Origin: Serratia marcescens
Lineage (GTDB): Bacteria; Pseudomonadota; Gammaproteobacteria; Enterobacterales; Enterobacteriaceae
NCBI RefSeq assembly: GCF_029846115.1
Contig: NZ_JARVZZ010000001.1
Coordinates: 1,426,001-1,490,000 of the forward strand
Reading direction: 5' to 3'
Length of the DNA stretch: 64,000 nt
Shown here: piece by piece, positions 46,728 through 55,480 of the stretch
How the letters are laid out: each line of letters opens with the position of its first letter
How positions within the stretch are numbered: position 1 is the stretch's first letter
Program-made: the position numbers and the translations under genes
Notes under the pieces: generated by a model
Databases searched by the model: none
What the model was told of the DNA's origin: nothing
Seen by the model: only the letters and a program-made list of their open reading frames with translations

Positions 46728-49700
46728 TCAATCAGACCGGTAAATTTTTTTTAGATTTTTTTGAAGTACGCCTGCAGGAGTCAATCCGCAGACAAAAAAT
46801 GCCGGGCAGGAGGGGCATACTCGAGATGATGACTCTGCTGGAAAGACTCCTTTAACTATTGAGTCAAGGGTAGTAAGAATTTTTTTATACCTATTATCCA
46901 ACTGCTTAGCGGTCAGATCGATTGGGGTCACTGTTTGGTCAGAAAGGTGTACTAACTCCACTATCGCATCTGGAAAAGCCTGCCGTGCTGCGAGTACAAA
47001 GGCAGCCGCGCCTAAGTCAGATTCTTCTTTATCTCTTTTATGTCCTGTCCTCACCCGGCGAAATGTTTTACGTCCATCTGGATGAACCAATACATCGTCA
47101 GGTTTTATGGTGATAGAGGTTTCCCCAAGCTTCATTGTGAAGGCACAGGTTGCTTCAGAGTTGTGGCTTTCCCTGATCGAAGCGAAATAGCTAACCATGC
47201 CAATAGCTAGTGATTTAAATTCAGGAGCGTAACCGTGTTCAGCTAGGCCTTCGACAGTAAATGCCTGCGTGACCCTGTCTTCTATGTCCGTTATTTTTAC
47301 GGGCGCAGTGTTGACCAACTCTTGGAATACATTGCGAACAGCATCGTGCATCTTTAGGAATGGCGTTGGAGTACGTCGTCCTCCAATTTGGAGAATGTGC
47401 GTATAGAAGAAACGGCGAGGGCAGGACTCATACAGGGAAATCTGAGCACCACTTAGAACTAGGTCTCCGCTGACAACCCAATCCACAGGTAATGACTCGG
47501 GCTTTTCGATTACCGCATGTAGAGGCTCCACGTTATTTTGAACCAAGCTGGACCCTATACGGTTTAAAAAGTCGGATAACTTTCGGGTGCTGCCAGCAGC
47601 GTTCCGCGTAGTAGCATAGAGAAATAGCCGATCTTCAGCTCTGGACAAGGCAACGTAGAATAAGCATTCTCTCTCCGCCTTATATTCCAGATTAAATTGC
47701 TCCTTGGCGTTGGACTCACCACCTGCAATCATGCCATTGGGTGGTGGGCAAACCTGCTTCTGCGGATTACCGGGTAAAGTGTCTGCGTTCATGCCGGGTA
47801 CGTGAATCACAGGGAATTCGAGCCCCTTTGCTCCATGAATGGTCATGAGGCGCACTGCATCAATGCTTTGTGCTGCCGCCGGAAGCTGCCGAAGATCGCG
47901 ATCATCCCCTAGCCGAACCAAACGGCGGATGCGATCTAATGTGCGAGTGATAAATGCCCCTTCACCGCTGGATGGTTGTGCTCGTAAAAAATTGAGCAAC
48001 TGCCAAGTTGCAATACATTGGGAGCGGACACTGCAGTCTGTTGATGTTGCCATACGGGCCGCGATTCGCGTCCTGTCTAAAAGTACAGTTGCCAGTACGC
48101 TCCAGGGGGAGTCATTTGCGCTAAGACCTCTCAGTGTTTTGGCAAGCCGATCTAAGGCTGTGCGCCCATTGTCTGAGATTTGAAAGTCATCGATTTTGGT
48201 TTTCCAGTCACTTCCGGTTTCATCTTCCCGTAAATGTGTAAGGATACTGCCAACATCATCCAGTGACATCGTAAACTCAGGCAGGCAAGCTATTCGCACC
48301 AAGCCCATTGCACGACGATCTACTAAGAGGGAGAGCAGCGTCAGCCAATCCTTAATCTCGGGACGCTCAAATACACTTCCCAAATAAAGTACAGGGATGC
48401 CTAAGAGCTCAAGCTGTTGGCCGATTTCTGAGAGCTTCTCATTACCTGTGCACAGGATTGCCTGATCACTGTATTTGTAACCAGAGTCCAGCATCTCCTT
48501 TATCGCGTCCGCAATAGAGGGTATTTGAAGAAGTCCTTGATCCACGCAACGCAGCTCAGTTTTCTGGGCATCACTTGTCCGTTCTGCGCATAAACCGCTG
48601 TCAGCATCCCCTACAGCCATATTCAGTGCAAAATTTGAAAACGCCGACACTATTTCGGGTACGGAGCGGTAGTTCATTTTTAAACGATATCGCAACCCGC
48701 CAGGGAAATCCTCATTCCCAAAACGAATCATGTTGAACGACGAAGCGCCTCTGAAGCGATAGATTGACTGCTTAGCGTCTCCAACCACCCACAAGTTTTC
48801 GCCATCGCCACAAAGGGCTTTTAGCAGTCGTACGCTACTATGGTTCACATCCTGATATTCATCGACTAGAACGTGCTCATAAGTGGATTGGATGTGAGAT
48901 CGAATGGCTTCATTTTCTTCAAGAAGCTTCACTGGCAATGAAACCAGGTCCCCAAAGTCAACGCATCGAGCCTGCCTTTTAAGGGTTTCGTAAGTAGCGT
49001 ATACCCTGGCGACTTCAATGGCTTTTTCTGCCGTTGCTATATCTTCAATCCCAACAGCTCTATCGCGCATGGCCTGTGCCAACGCGAGGTAGGTATTTGC
49101 ATCGACTACCTCGTCCTTGGCACGCGAGATGCCGGTGAGGATGTCAGCAATAATCCGAGTTGGATCGTAAAGATTGCGATAGTGAACCAGATCTAATATG
49201 GGAAACTCATGCTCCAGCAGTTCTACTGCTTCCGTCCGGTCCAGCAGCCGAGGATCGAGCGGCAGATTCAGTTCGTCGTGGAATCGACGAATCAGATCGA
49301 GGCCGAATGAGTGGAAAGTGCCAATCCACATTGCAGCCGCAGATTCCGCGTCAACGCGAGCGATCCTTTCAGCCATTTCTCCCGCAGCTTTGTTAGAGAA
49401 AGTCAGCAAAAGGATTTTTCGTGGATCTACGCCATCGGCAAGCAATCCTTTTACCCGTCCCACTAAAGTCTGAGTCTTGCCCGTACCAGGCCCGGCCTCA
49501 AGCAGAAAGGCGGGGCCTCGATGGGCGGCGGCTTTCTCCTGCTCAGCGTTCAATGGGTATTCAATTGCGGGCTTTGTATCTTCAGGTAAAGGTGGGGGGA
49601 GTAACAATGCATCAAAGATCTGTTGCGCAACCACATCGAATGGCGCACCAAGCTTCTCTGCAATACTTAACGCACTTATCCCATCCAGATAAAGCGTTTT

Positions 49701-50141
49701 TACTACATGCCGGGGAAGCAGAAACTCACGCGCAAATAGATCCATTTGGACCTCTCGACGCTGCCTGCGACTATAGTCTACAACCCGCTCAGCCCCCATC
49801 GGAGAAGCTTCTGAGGTTCTTGTTGGGTCTATAGTATAACCTTGGTCATCCTCTTCAATGCCGTCGCCAAGTTCAGCGTGACCGATTTCATGGGCAACTA
49901 GGAACGCTTGTTCAAAAAGGGTTGTGCATTTTTCGTGGAGAATGAACTTCTCCATTGGGAAGAAACGTGCTCGCGCGCCTCTGAGGCTGGGTGAGCCTTT
50001 CTTTGTGCTCTCTACGTCAAAGCCTCTTCTGTCCGCCTCTGCAACAGCAAACTCGTATGGTCTCCATGGGTCATGTCCGGAAGCTACAGCTTGATCATGT
50101 AGAACAGCAGCGGCCTCGCGGGCCAATTCCACGGCTTGCAC
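46728..50141 (-). CDS. ImmA/IrrE peptidase-UvrD helicase fusion
   Basis: 1137 residues, GTG start at 50141 with AGAGGA upstream. The N-terminal domain carries the zinc-protease motif HEIGH (84-88) of the ImmA/IrrE family. A UvrD/PcrA-type SF1 helicase follows: Walker A GPGTGKT (217-223), VDEYQDVNHSSVRLL, GDAKQSIYRFRGA and VALSRAEDRLFLY. The C-terminal part has the AddB-like Fe-S cysteines SCPRRFFY and VCPSCPAFFVCG. The expected DxK of the PD-(D/E)XK nuclease is replaced by RVRTG, so the nuclease may be inactive. ImmA/IrrE proteases cleave repressors or anti-sigma-like partners, and a sigma-like and a regulator-like gene lie just upstream in the same operon. Confidence 0.85.
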   Translation of the reverse strand: MQAVELAREAAAVLHDQAVASGHDPWRPYEFAVAEADRRGFDVESTKKGSPSLRGARARFFPMEKFILHEKCTTLFEQAFLVAHEIGHAELGDGIEEDDQGYTIDPTRTSEASPMGAERVVDYSRRQRREVQMDLFAREFLLPRHVVKTLYLDGISALSIAEKLGAPFDVVAQQIFDALLLPPPLPEDTKPAIEYPLNAEQEKAAAHRGPAFLLEAGPGTGKTQTLVGRVKGLLADGVDPRKILLLTFSNKAAGEMAERIARVDAESAAAMWIGTFHSFGLDLIRRFHDELNLPLDPRLLDRTEAVELLEHEFPILDLVHYRNLYDPTRIIADILTGISRAKDEVVDANTYLALAQAMRDRAVGIEDIATAEKAIEVARVYATYETLKRQARCVDFGDLVSLPVKLLEENEAIRSHIQSTYEHVLVDEYQDVNHSSVRLLKALCGDGENLWVVGDAKQSIYRFRGASSFNMIRFGNEDFPGGLRYRLKMNYRSVPEIVSAFSNFALNMAVGDADSGLCAERTSDAQKTELRCVDQGLLQIPSIADAIKEMLDSGYKYSDQAILCTGNEKLSEIGQQLELLGIPVLYLGSVFERPEIKDWLTLLSLLVDRRAMGLVRIACLPEFTMSLDDVGSILTHLREDETGSDWKTKIDDFQISDNGRTALDRLAKTLRGLSANDSPWSVLATVLLDRTRIAARMATSTDCSVRSQCIATWQLLNFLRAQPSSGEGAFITRTLDRIRRLVRLGDDRDLRQLPAAAQSIDAVRLMTIHGAKGLEFPVIHVPGMNADTLPGNPQKQVCPPPNGMIAGGESNAKEQFNLEYKAERECLFYVALSRAEDRLFLYATTRNAAGSTRKLSDFLNRIGSSLVQNNVEPLHAVIEKPESLPVDWVVSGDLVLSGAQISLYESCPRRFFYTHILQIGGRRTPTPFLKMHDAVRNVFQELVNTAPVKITDIEDRVTQAFTVEGLAEHGYAPEFKSLAIGMVSYFASIRESHNSEATCAFTMKLGETSITIKPDDVLVHPDGRKTFRRVRTGHKRDKEESDLGAAAFVLAARQAFPDAIVELVHLSDQTVTPIDLTAKQLDNRYKKILTTLDSIVKGVFPAESSSRVCPSCPAFFVCGLTPAGVLQKNLKKIYRSD

Positions 50142-50142
50142 G

Positions 50143-50724
50143 TTAAATGTCCTCTTCTATTAAGGTAGCGATATCTTCTTCAGACAAATCAGCATCTCGA
50201 AGGAGTTGTTCGAACGTAATCTTCTGCACATTGCACGGTTTTCCGTCGGACTTATAACTTCCTGCAACCGCCATGGGTGGCTGTTCAAGTGAGGTTGTGA
50301 GCTGCTGTACACTGCTTTGCAGCAGTTCAGCGAATCTGCTTAAAAATCGCTGAGGAATAGATCCGGGAGCTACGGTTCGCTCCCTAAATGCCATGACTAC
50401 CTGTCGAGGTAAGTTTAGTGTTTTGGAGATATCACGCATTTTTTGAACTGAGAGATCAGCGAATGGATCTATCATCGTTTTTCCTGGAGCATTTTGGATG
50501 CGTGTGACGGCCGAACTGATCAAGCAGCGATCATATTCAGATAGCGGTTCCTCATCCTCTGCTAATGTTCTTGCCATTTCACGAGATAGATCGATGATTT
50601 CATTGGAAAATGCTGGATATGCAGTAAGATATTTTTGCAAGGTTGCTGTACCTACATCATGCTCTATAGAGAATGACTCTAGTACCTCTTCCAGGGATGC
50701 TTGAGGTGAAAGTCCTGTCATCAT
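50143..50724 (-). CDS. Predicted small regulatory protein (ImmA partner-like)
   Basis: 193 residues, no clear family. SVQKMRDISKTLNLPRQVVM (about residues 89-108) resembles a helix-turn-helix of antitoxin or repressor proteins paired with ImmA/IrrE proteases. The acidic C-terminus reads FEQLLRDADLSEEDIATLIE. It overlaps the sigma-like gene by 4 bases (ATGA) and ends 1 base before the helicase start, so the three are co-translated. It could be an anti-sigma or repressor that the ImmA domain cleaves; this is inference. Confidence 0.55.
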   Translation of the reverse strand: MMTGLSPQASLEEVLESFSIEHDVGTATLQKYLTAYPAFSNEIIDLSREMARTLAEDEEPLSEYDRCLISSAVTRIQNAPGKTMIDPFADLSVQKMRDISKTLNLPRQVVMAFRERTVAPGSIPQRFLSRFAELLQSSVQQLTTSLEQPPMAVAGSYKSDGKPCNVQKITFEQLLRDADLSEEDIATLIEEDI

Positions 50725-51554
50725 AGGTCCCCTTGAAGCAGTATACGAAGACTTGCGAGTGCCTTCTTTTTTTGATTACGAATGGTCTTCTCAACCTTAT
50801 CGAGTGCCCTGGAAATAGTCACCTCATTTGGGTCAATCGAGTCTATTGGAATATCTAATCGGGTCATTTCAATGATTCTCTGCTGTAATTCAGGTAGAGT
50901 CTCAATCGCTGCATCAAGCCTACAACGGTAACGATAATTGTCGATATCTGTTGCCTCAAAAGGATCATACCCCTCAGATGTAGTCTCAACTTCTGGATTA
51001 AGGTCGGCCGAATCATCATCAAACCCCAAATCGGTATTTCTATTCTCAGCCCGATAAAATTTCCTTTGAGCGTCTTTTTTTAATCTCGATAAAGCCAGAT
51101 CAAAACGCACTTCGAACATGTCCAATCGTTCCTCGTAGCCTGCTTTGTCGATCATAAGCATCTCAATGAAGCGGTCATACACACCTTCTCGGATGTCGCT
51201 ATTTGTCATTGATACGGTATTTCCGCCTTGGCTTTGGGATCTCGGAAGCTTCCTAAGTATTCGTTCTGAAAGAACCTTGAAGAGCTGTTCAAAAAGGGAT
51301 GGGTTAGTTGATGCGCAGCGTCGGACGTAGTAAAGAAGACATTCGATGGGAACGTATTGCGGATGTGTCCTACTCTGCCGACACAGCTCTACCAGATCTC
51401 CATCTGAAACAGAGCTAAGTTCCACCAACCTGATTTCATTTTCAGGTATACGTGTGTAAGGTTTTCCAGCCTCAGTTTTTTTTTGAAGAGGAACGATCAA
51501 TGCAACCTCCAATAGATTACTCGTCCATAGAACAGATACCTTAGCTAGGCTCAA
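50721..51554 (-). CDS. Sigma-70-like factor
   Basis: 277 residues. The C-terminal part, AIETLPELQQRIIEMTRLDI, then VTISRALDKVEKTIRNQKKK and ALASLRILL, has the layout of sigma region 4 (LPxxxRxxxxL, recognition helix, Lys-rich end). The middle (FIEMLMIDKAGYEERLDMFE, FDLALSRLKKDAQRKFYR) could be a degenerate region 2. The N-terminal ~90 residues are not recognised. It is the first gene of the six-gene minus-strand operon and may direct its transcription or that of targets. The nearest upstream gene is 306 bp away. Confidence 0.65.
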   Translation of the reverse strand: MSLAKVSVLWTSNLLEVALIVPLQKKTEAGKPYTRIPENEIRLVELSSVSDGDLVELCRQSRTHPQYVPIECLLYYVRRCASTNPSLFEQLFKVLSERILRKLPRSQSQGGNTVSMTNSDIREGVYDRFIEMLMIDKAGYEERLDMFEVRFDLALSRLKKDAQRKFYRAENRNTDLGFDDDSADLNPEVETTSEGYDPFEATDIDNYRYRCRLDAAIETLPELQQRIIEMTRLDIPIDSIDPNEVTISRALDKVEKTIRNQKKKALASLRILLQGDL

Positions 51555-51860
51555 CCAAATTTTAAAGCTACGATTACGTTAACCCAATGGTTGCTTCATA
51601 CGCCAAAAAAGTGGTGAAAACCACAACACATTTGGCATTAATTATTTTTTATTCAAGGTGTTGCATTTTTTTGGTTATGCGTCTCAAGCAACGGTGACCT
51701 AAGTCAAAAGAGCCAAAAAGCCAGCTTACAAGCAGGTTTTTTATAGGCAAATTTTTTCCCTGAGTTCACGTGAATGTCAGCAACGCAGGCTTAAGTAAGT
51801 CATGCGCTTTCAGAGGATTAATAGCTTATGCTAACTTTTCACTCTAATCCGTTTTGGACA
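51555..51860. other. 306-bp intergenic region upstream of the sigma-like gene
   Basis: No ORF of note. AT-rich stretches near 51640-51670 are the likely promoter area for the six-gene operon, but no confident -35/-10 pair can be called. The left part, near the sigma-like start, contains GAGCCTAGCTAAGG on the minus strand. Confidence 0.4.
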
Positions 51861-53462
51861 TCACGCAAGTGATTCATCTAAGGTTTGTTCAAACCTCAAA
51901 GCATCCTTCCTCATTATGTGGTCAATACTCCTAAATTCATCCCGAAGTTTGAAACGATAAGAGATTTTTGTCGGAAGATCCTTACCCATAATTACGTTAG
52001 TCAAGAGTGCCAATGCGACATCAGACAACCTGGGATTGTTCTCAAGTTTGATGTAACAACGTACGACCACTTCCACCAGATATCTCTTGAATGCAGGAGA
52101 TAATTTCTCGCTTGGGATGATGTATTCGAGCATCACCCCAAGGACTTTGGTCGCTTCTTTAGAAATATAGTGCTGGTCAAATTTATCAGCGGAGCGTGTC
52201 GCCTCCGGAATCTCTGAATCATCAATGAGCGCACACTGTTCGGCCCAATCGGTAGCGATACTAATTAAGCGGTAAAGAAGATAATGAAACGGTGTCGGCC
52301 ATTCCTGATAGGTTTCTTCATCGGGTGACGTATCCATTTGCTTCAAAATTTTTTCTGCGAAGTGCCCGAAGTAATGCAACCACATATGGTCTTGCAGGCC
52401 CTGATGAATACCCTCATGGACCATGATCTCAAAGAGCGTTAAGCCCGAATTGATCGGGCAACGAAATCTTCCTGAGTCATAGTAGGATCCCAATGATTTG
52501 TTCAACCTCTCGGCTAGTTTGTTATCTTCATCCAGTCGCCGACACACCGCAGTGCCAATGGCATTATCCAGACCGTTATTCATCGCCAAAGTTGCATCGG
52601 CGAAGAAGAATCGAAGTAATCGGTTGTTCTCCGGTAGCAGCAGACGATTTCCACGATGCAGATTTTGGTTATTCTTTAACTCCACGTAGAGGCGGCTTCC
52701 CGGTGCATCGAGTAACGCATCCATGTAGTTTTCAATGAAGTCGGAGCGTATCACTTCGTCGGCTTGAAGGAGCTTGAGACAAAAATGCGGGTGGCTAAGA
52801 GCCAGGTGAATTGTCAGCTCAGGAGAGGTGACTAGATTTAAGAGGATTTCACGGGCTTCTATGTTGGCCTCTTTGCGAGCCAAACGGCACGACTTCAAAT
52901 ACTGGAGTAAAGGGCTTATGTATACGCGCCAAGCTGGTCTTGCTTTAGGTTTAATCCCGTTAAATAGAGCAGACATGTCAATGTTGGGTTTGTCTAGATG
53001 ATTAATTATGCGAACAAGCCAAGATTGCTGCTTAGTTAAGGAAATAAGTTTCGACAATTGGGGTTCAACTAGCAACACCAACTCGTCGTAACGCTTTGTA
53101 AGATGAAAATTTTCAATTAGCTCGCGGAAGATGCGAACTCTTCCTCTGGCCAGTTTAGGAGACCTTGTGCGCCAAAAGTAGTATAAGGCGACAGAGAGAA
53201 GAAGTAGGTAAACCGCACTTGAGCTATTGAGCCCCCATTTCCATGGCCCTAGGCTGTAGTACAGCCCAAGCTTCTCTAAAACAGGAGCAAATACTAAATA
53301 GTGAATGAGGAGAAAGACCACGCCACCGATACACCAATCCCACCAAGCCATGCAGAATCGAAGTCGTAGTCTGCTCGTAGGAGATATCAACGCCCATACA
53401 GCGGCGATGACGCCCAGTATTGTGAGTAAGCTGGTTGTGTCAATTTGGGAAGGAGCTGTCAT
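51861..53462 (-). CDS. Membrane protein with HExxH motif, unknown family
   Basis: 533 residues, no family recognised. Three N-terminal membrane segments (about 10-27, 43-60, 80-96) are followed by a soluble, helix-rich region of about 430 residues. At 349-353 it reads HEGIH in IMVHEGIHQGLQDHMWLHYF, an HExxH zinc-peptidase motif followed by further His residues; it may be a real metalloprotease site or chance. It lies between the multi-ubiquitin operon and the restriction system, on the operon's strand but 306 bp upstream of it, so it has its own promoter. A membrane-anchored effector is possible but unsupported beyond context. Confidence 0.6.
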   Translation of the reverse strand: MTAPSQIDTTSLLTILGVIAAVWALISPTSRLRLRFCMAWWDWCIGGVVFLLIHYLVFAPVLEKLGLYYSLGPWKWGLNSSSAVYLLLLSVALYYFWRTRSPKLARGRVRIFRELIENFHLTKRYDELVLLVEPQLSKLISLTKQQSWLVRIINHLDKPNIDMSALFNGIKPKARPAWRVYISPLLQYLKSCRLARKEANIEAREILLNLVTSPELTIHLALSHPHFCLKLLQADEVIRSDFIENYMDALLDAPGSRLYVELKNNQNLHRGNRLLLPENNRLLRFFFADATLAMNNGLDNAIGTAVCRRLDEDNKLAERLNKSLGSYYDSGRFRCPINSGLTLFEIMVHEGIHQGLQDHMWLHYFGHFAEKILKQMDTSPDEETYQEWPTPFHYLLYRLISIATDWAEQCALIDDSEIPEATRSADKFDQHYISKEATKVLGVMLEYIIPSEKLSPAFKRYLVEVVVRCYIKLENNPRLSDVALALLTNVIMGKDLPTKISYRFKLRDEFRSIDHIMRKDALRFEQTLDESLA

Positions 53463-53875
53463 GGCGTGTTTTTTTATCCTTTCGTTAATTAACAGAGATT
53501 ACACTCAGTTAGAGCGAGAGACATGCATTAAGTGTGTGCAGCCTATAGGACCATGTAATGCTCATCTTTTCTCAGGACTCTAGTAGGAGTCGTAAGCTCA
53601 TCAGATACTTTTTAGCAATTTGGCATCAGGCAAGCGTCCTCGTGAAGTTTTCTACACTTTTGGCTCAAAGCTGAGCTTCAGAAAATTTGTACCCATTTTG
53701 GCTTACGACAATTAAGTCCGGCAGCATTTATGAGATAATCACAGTCAATATCGCTTTGTATACATTGGCGACCACTAGCATAGGGATTAACCCATAATGA
53801 GGTTTCCTCTCATCAGGGGTTCGCTCCCAAATCGAGGGAACCGATTGTTTTTCATAAAAAAGAGAACGCATTTAC
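53463..53875. other. 413-bp divergent intergenic region upstream of hsdM
   Basis: No protein gene. It must carry the promoters of the membrane protein (minus) and of hsdMSR (plus). Small inverted repeats occur near 53797-53842 in the probable hsdM leader (GAGG/CCTC; GGTT/AACC). No promoter is clear enough to mark. Confidence 0.4.
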
Positions 53876-55480
53876 ATGACTAAATCACCAACCAAGAAAG
53901 CTGGCAAAGGCTTCGAAGAAACACTTTGGGATACCGCCAATCAGCTGCGTGGCAGCGTGGAATCCTCCGAATACAAGCACGTAGTGTTGAGTCTGGTATT
54001 CCTGAAATTTATCAGCGACAAGTTCGAAGCCAAGTGCAAGCAACTGATCGCCAACGGCCAGGAAGCCTTTGTCGATATGGATGTTTTCTATCAGCAGGAT
54101 AACGTCTTCTTCCTGCCACCAGAAGCCCGCTGGTCTTATGTCAAAGCCCGAGCGAAGCAAGATGACATCGCGGTGATTATCGACACGGCCCTTTCTACTA
54201 TAGAAAAACGCAATGCGTCGCTGACCGGTGCCCTGCCGGATAACTACTTCTCCCGTCAGGGATTAGAGGTGAAAAGGCTCGCTTCTCTCATTGATACCAT
54301 TGAGAACATAGACACCCTCGCCAACGAATGCGATCTGACCGAGGAGGACTTGGTAGGTAGGGTTTACGAATATTTCCTTGGCAAGTTTGCAGCAAGCGAA
54401 GGCAAAGGTGGTGGCGAGTTCTACACCCCCAAAGCAGTAGTGACCCTGCTGGCTGAAATGCTTGAACCTTATCAGGGCAAGATCTACGACCCCTGCTGCG
54501 GCTCAGGCGGTATGTTTGTGCAGTCCCTCAAATTTGTTGAAAGCCATCAAGGTAAGAGTAAAGACATCGCTATTTACGGCCAGGAGCTGACCAGTACCAC
54601 TTATAAGCTGGCCAAAATGAACTTAGCGGTGCGCGGGCTTTCCGGCAATCTGGGAGAGCGTCCGGCCGATACCTTCTTTGCCGATCAGCATCCAGATCTC
54701 AAGGCCGATTTCATCATGGCCAATCCACCCTTTAACCTGAAGGATTGGCGTAACGAGGCTGAGCTTACCAACGATCCGCGTTTTGCAGGTTTTCGCACTC
54801 CTCCTACCGGCAACGCTAACTATGCTTGGATCCTGCACATGCTCTCCAAGCTGAGCGAAGACGGCACTGCGGGCTTTGTACTGGCCAATGGCTCCATGAG
54901 CTCGAATACCAGCGGCGAAGGAGAGATCCGTCAAAAGCTGATTGAAGATGACCGTATCGAATGCATGATTGCCTTGCCGGGGCAGTTGTTCTTCACTACC
55001 CAGATCCCGGTCTGCCTATGGTTTATCAGCAGAAGCAAGCAAGCCAATCCTCAATATGGCTACCGCGATCGTCGCGGCGAGACCTTGTTTATCGATGCCC
55101 GTAATCTTGGCGCTATGGTGAGCCGCACCCAAAAAGAGCTGACTAAAGAGGATATCGCTAGCATCGCTGATACCTTCCACGCTTGGCGCAGCAGCGAGAG
55201 TGAACTCAAGCGCCGCATCGAGGCCAAGGAGCTCGGTGTTGAGAAGTATCTGGACCAAGCCGGTTTCTGTAAGGTTGCGACCCTTGATGAGATGAAGGCT
55301 AACGACTTTGTGCTGACTCCTGGCCGCTACGTGGGTGCAGCTGATATTGAGGATGACGGCATCGCTTTTGAAACCAAGATGCAGGAGCTGACCCAAACTC
55401 TTTATCGACAGTTGGATGAAGCGGCAACGCTGGATCAAGCGATCCGTGCCAATATGGAGGCGTTGGGTTATGGAGAGTAA
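53876..55480 (+). CDS. hsdM: HsdM, type I restriction-modification methyltransferase subunit
   Basis: 534 residues. The N-terminal HsdM helical domain (FEETLWDTANQLRGSVESSE, VVLSLVFLKFISDKFEAK) precedes the N6-adenine methyltransferase: SAM-binding motif KIYDPCCGSGGMFVQ and catalytic NPPF in FIMANPPFNLKDW. It methylates adenine in the sequence chosen by HsdS, protecting host DNA, and is part of the M2S and R2M2S complexes. It overlaps hsdS by 11 bases, so translation is coupled. By length and wording it is close to the EcoR124-like group. Confidence 0.97.
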   Translation: MTKSPTKKAGKGFEETLWDTANQLRGSVESSEYKHVVLSLVFLKFISDKFEAKCKQLIANGQEAFVDMDVFYQQDNVFFLPPEARWSYVKARAKQDDIAVIIDTALSTIEKRNASLTGALPDNYFSRQGLEVKRLASLIDTIENIDTLANECDLTEEDLVGRVYEYFLGKFAASEGKGGGEFYTPKAVVTLLAEMLEPYQGKIYDPCCGSGGMFVQSLKFVESHQGKSKDIAIYGQELTSTTYKLAKMNLAVRGLSGNLGERPADTFFADQHPDLKADFIMANPPFNLKDWRNEAELTNDPRFAGFRTPPTGNANYAWILHMLSKLSEDGTAGFVLANGSMSSNTSGEGEIRQKLIEDDRIECMIALPGQLFFTTQIPVCLWFISRSKQANPQYGYRDRRGETLFIDARNLGAMVSRTQKELTKEDIASIADTFHAWRSSESELKRRIEAKELGVEKYLDQAGFCKVATLDEMKANDFVLTPGRYVGAADIEDDGIAFETKMQELTQTLYRQLDEAATLDQAIRANMEALGYGE

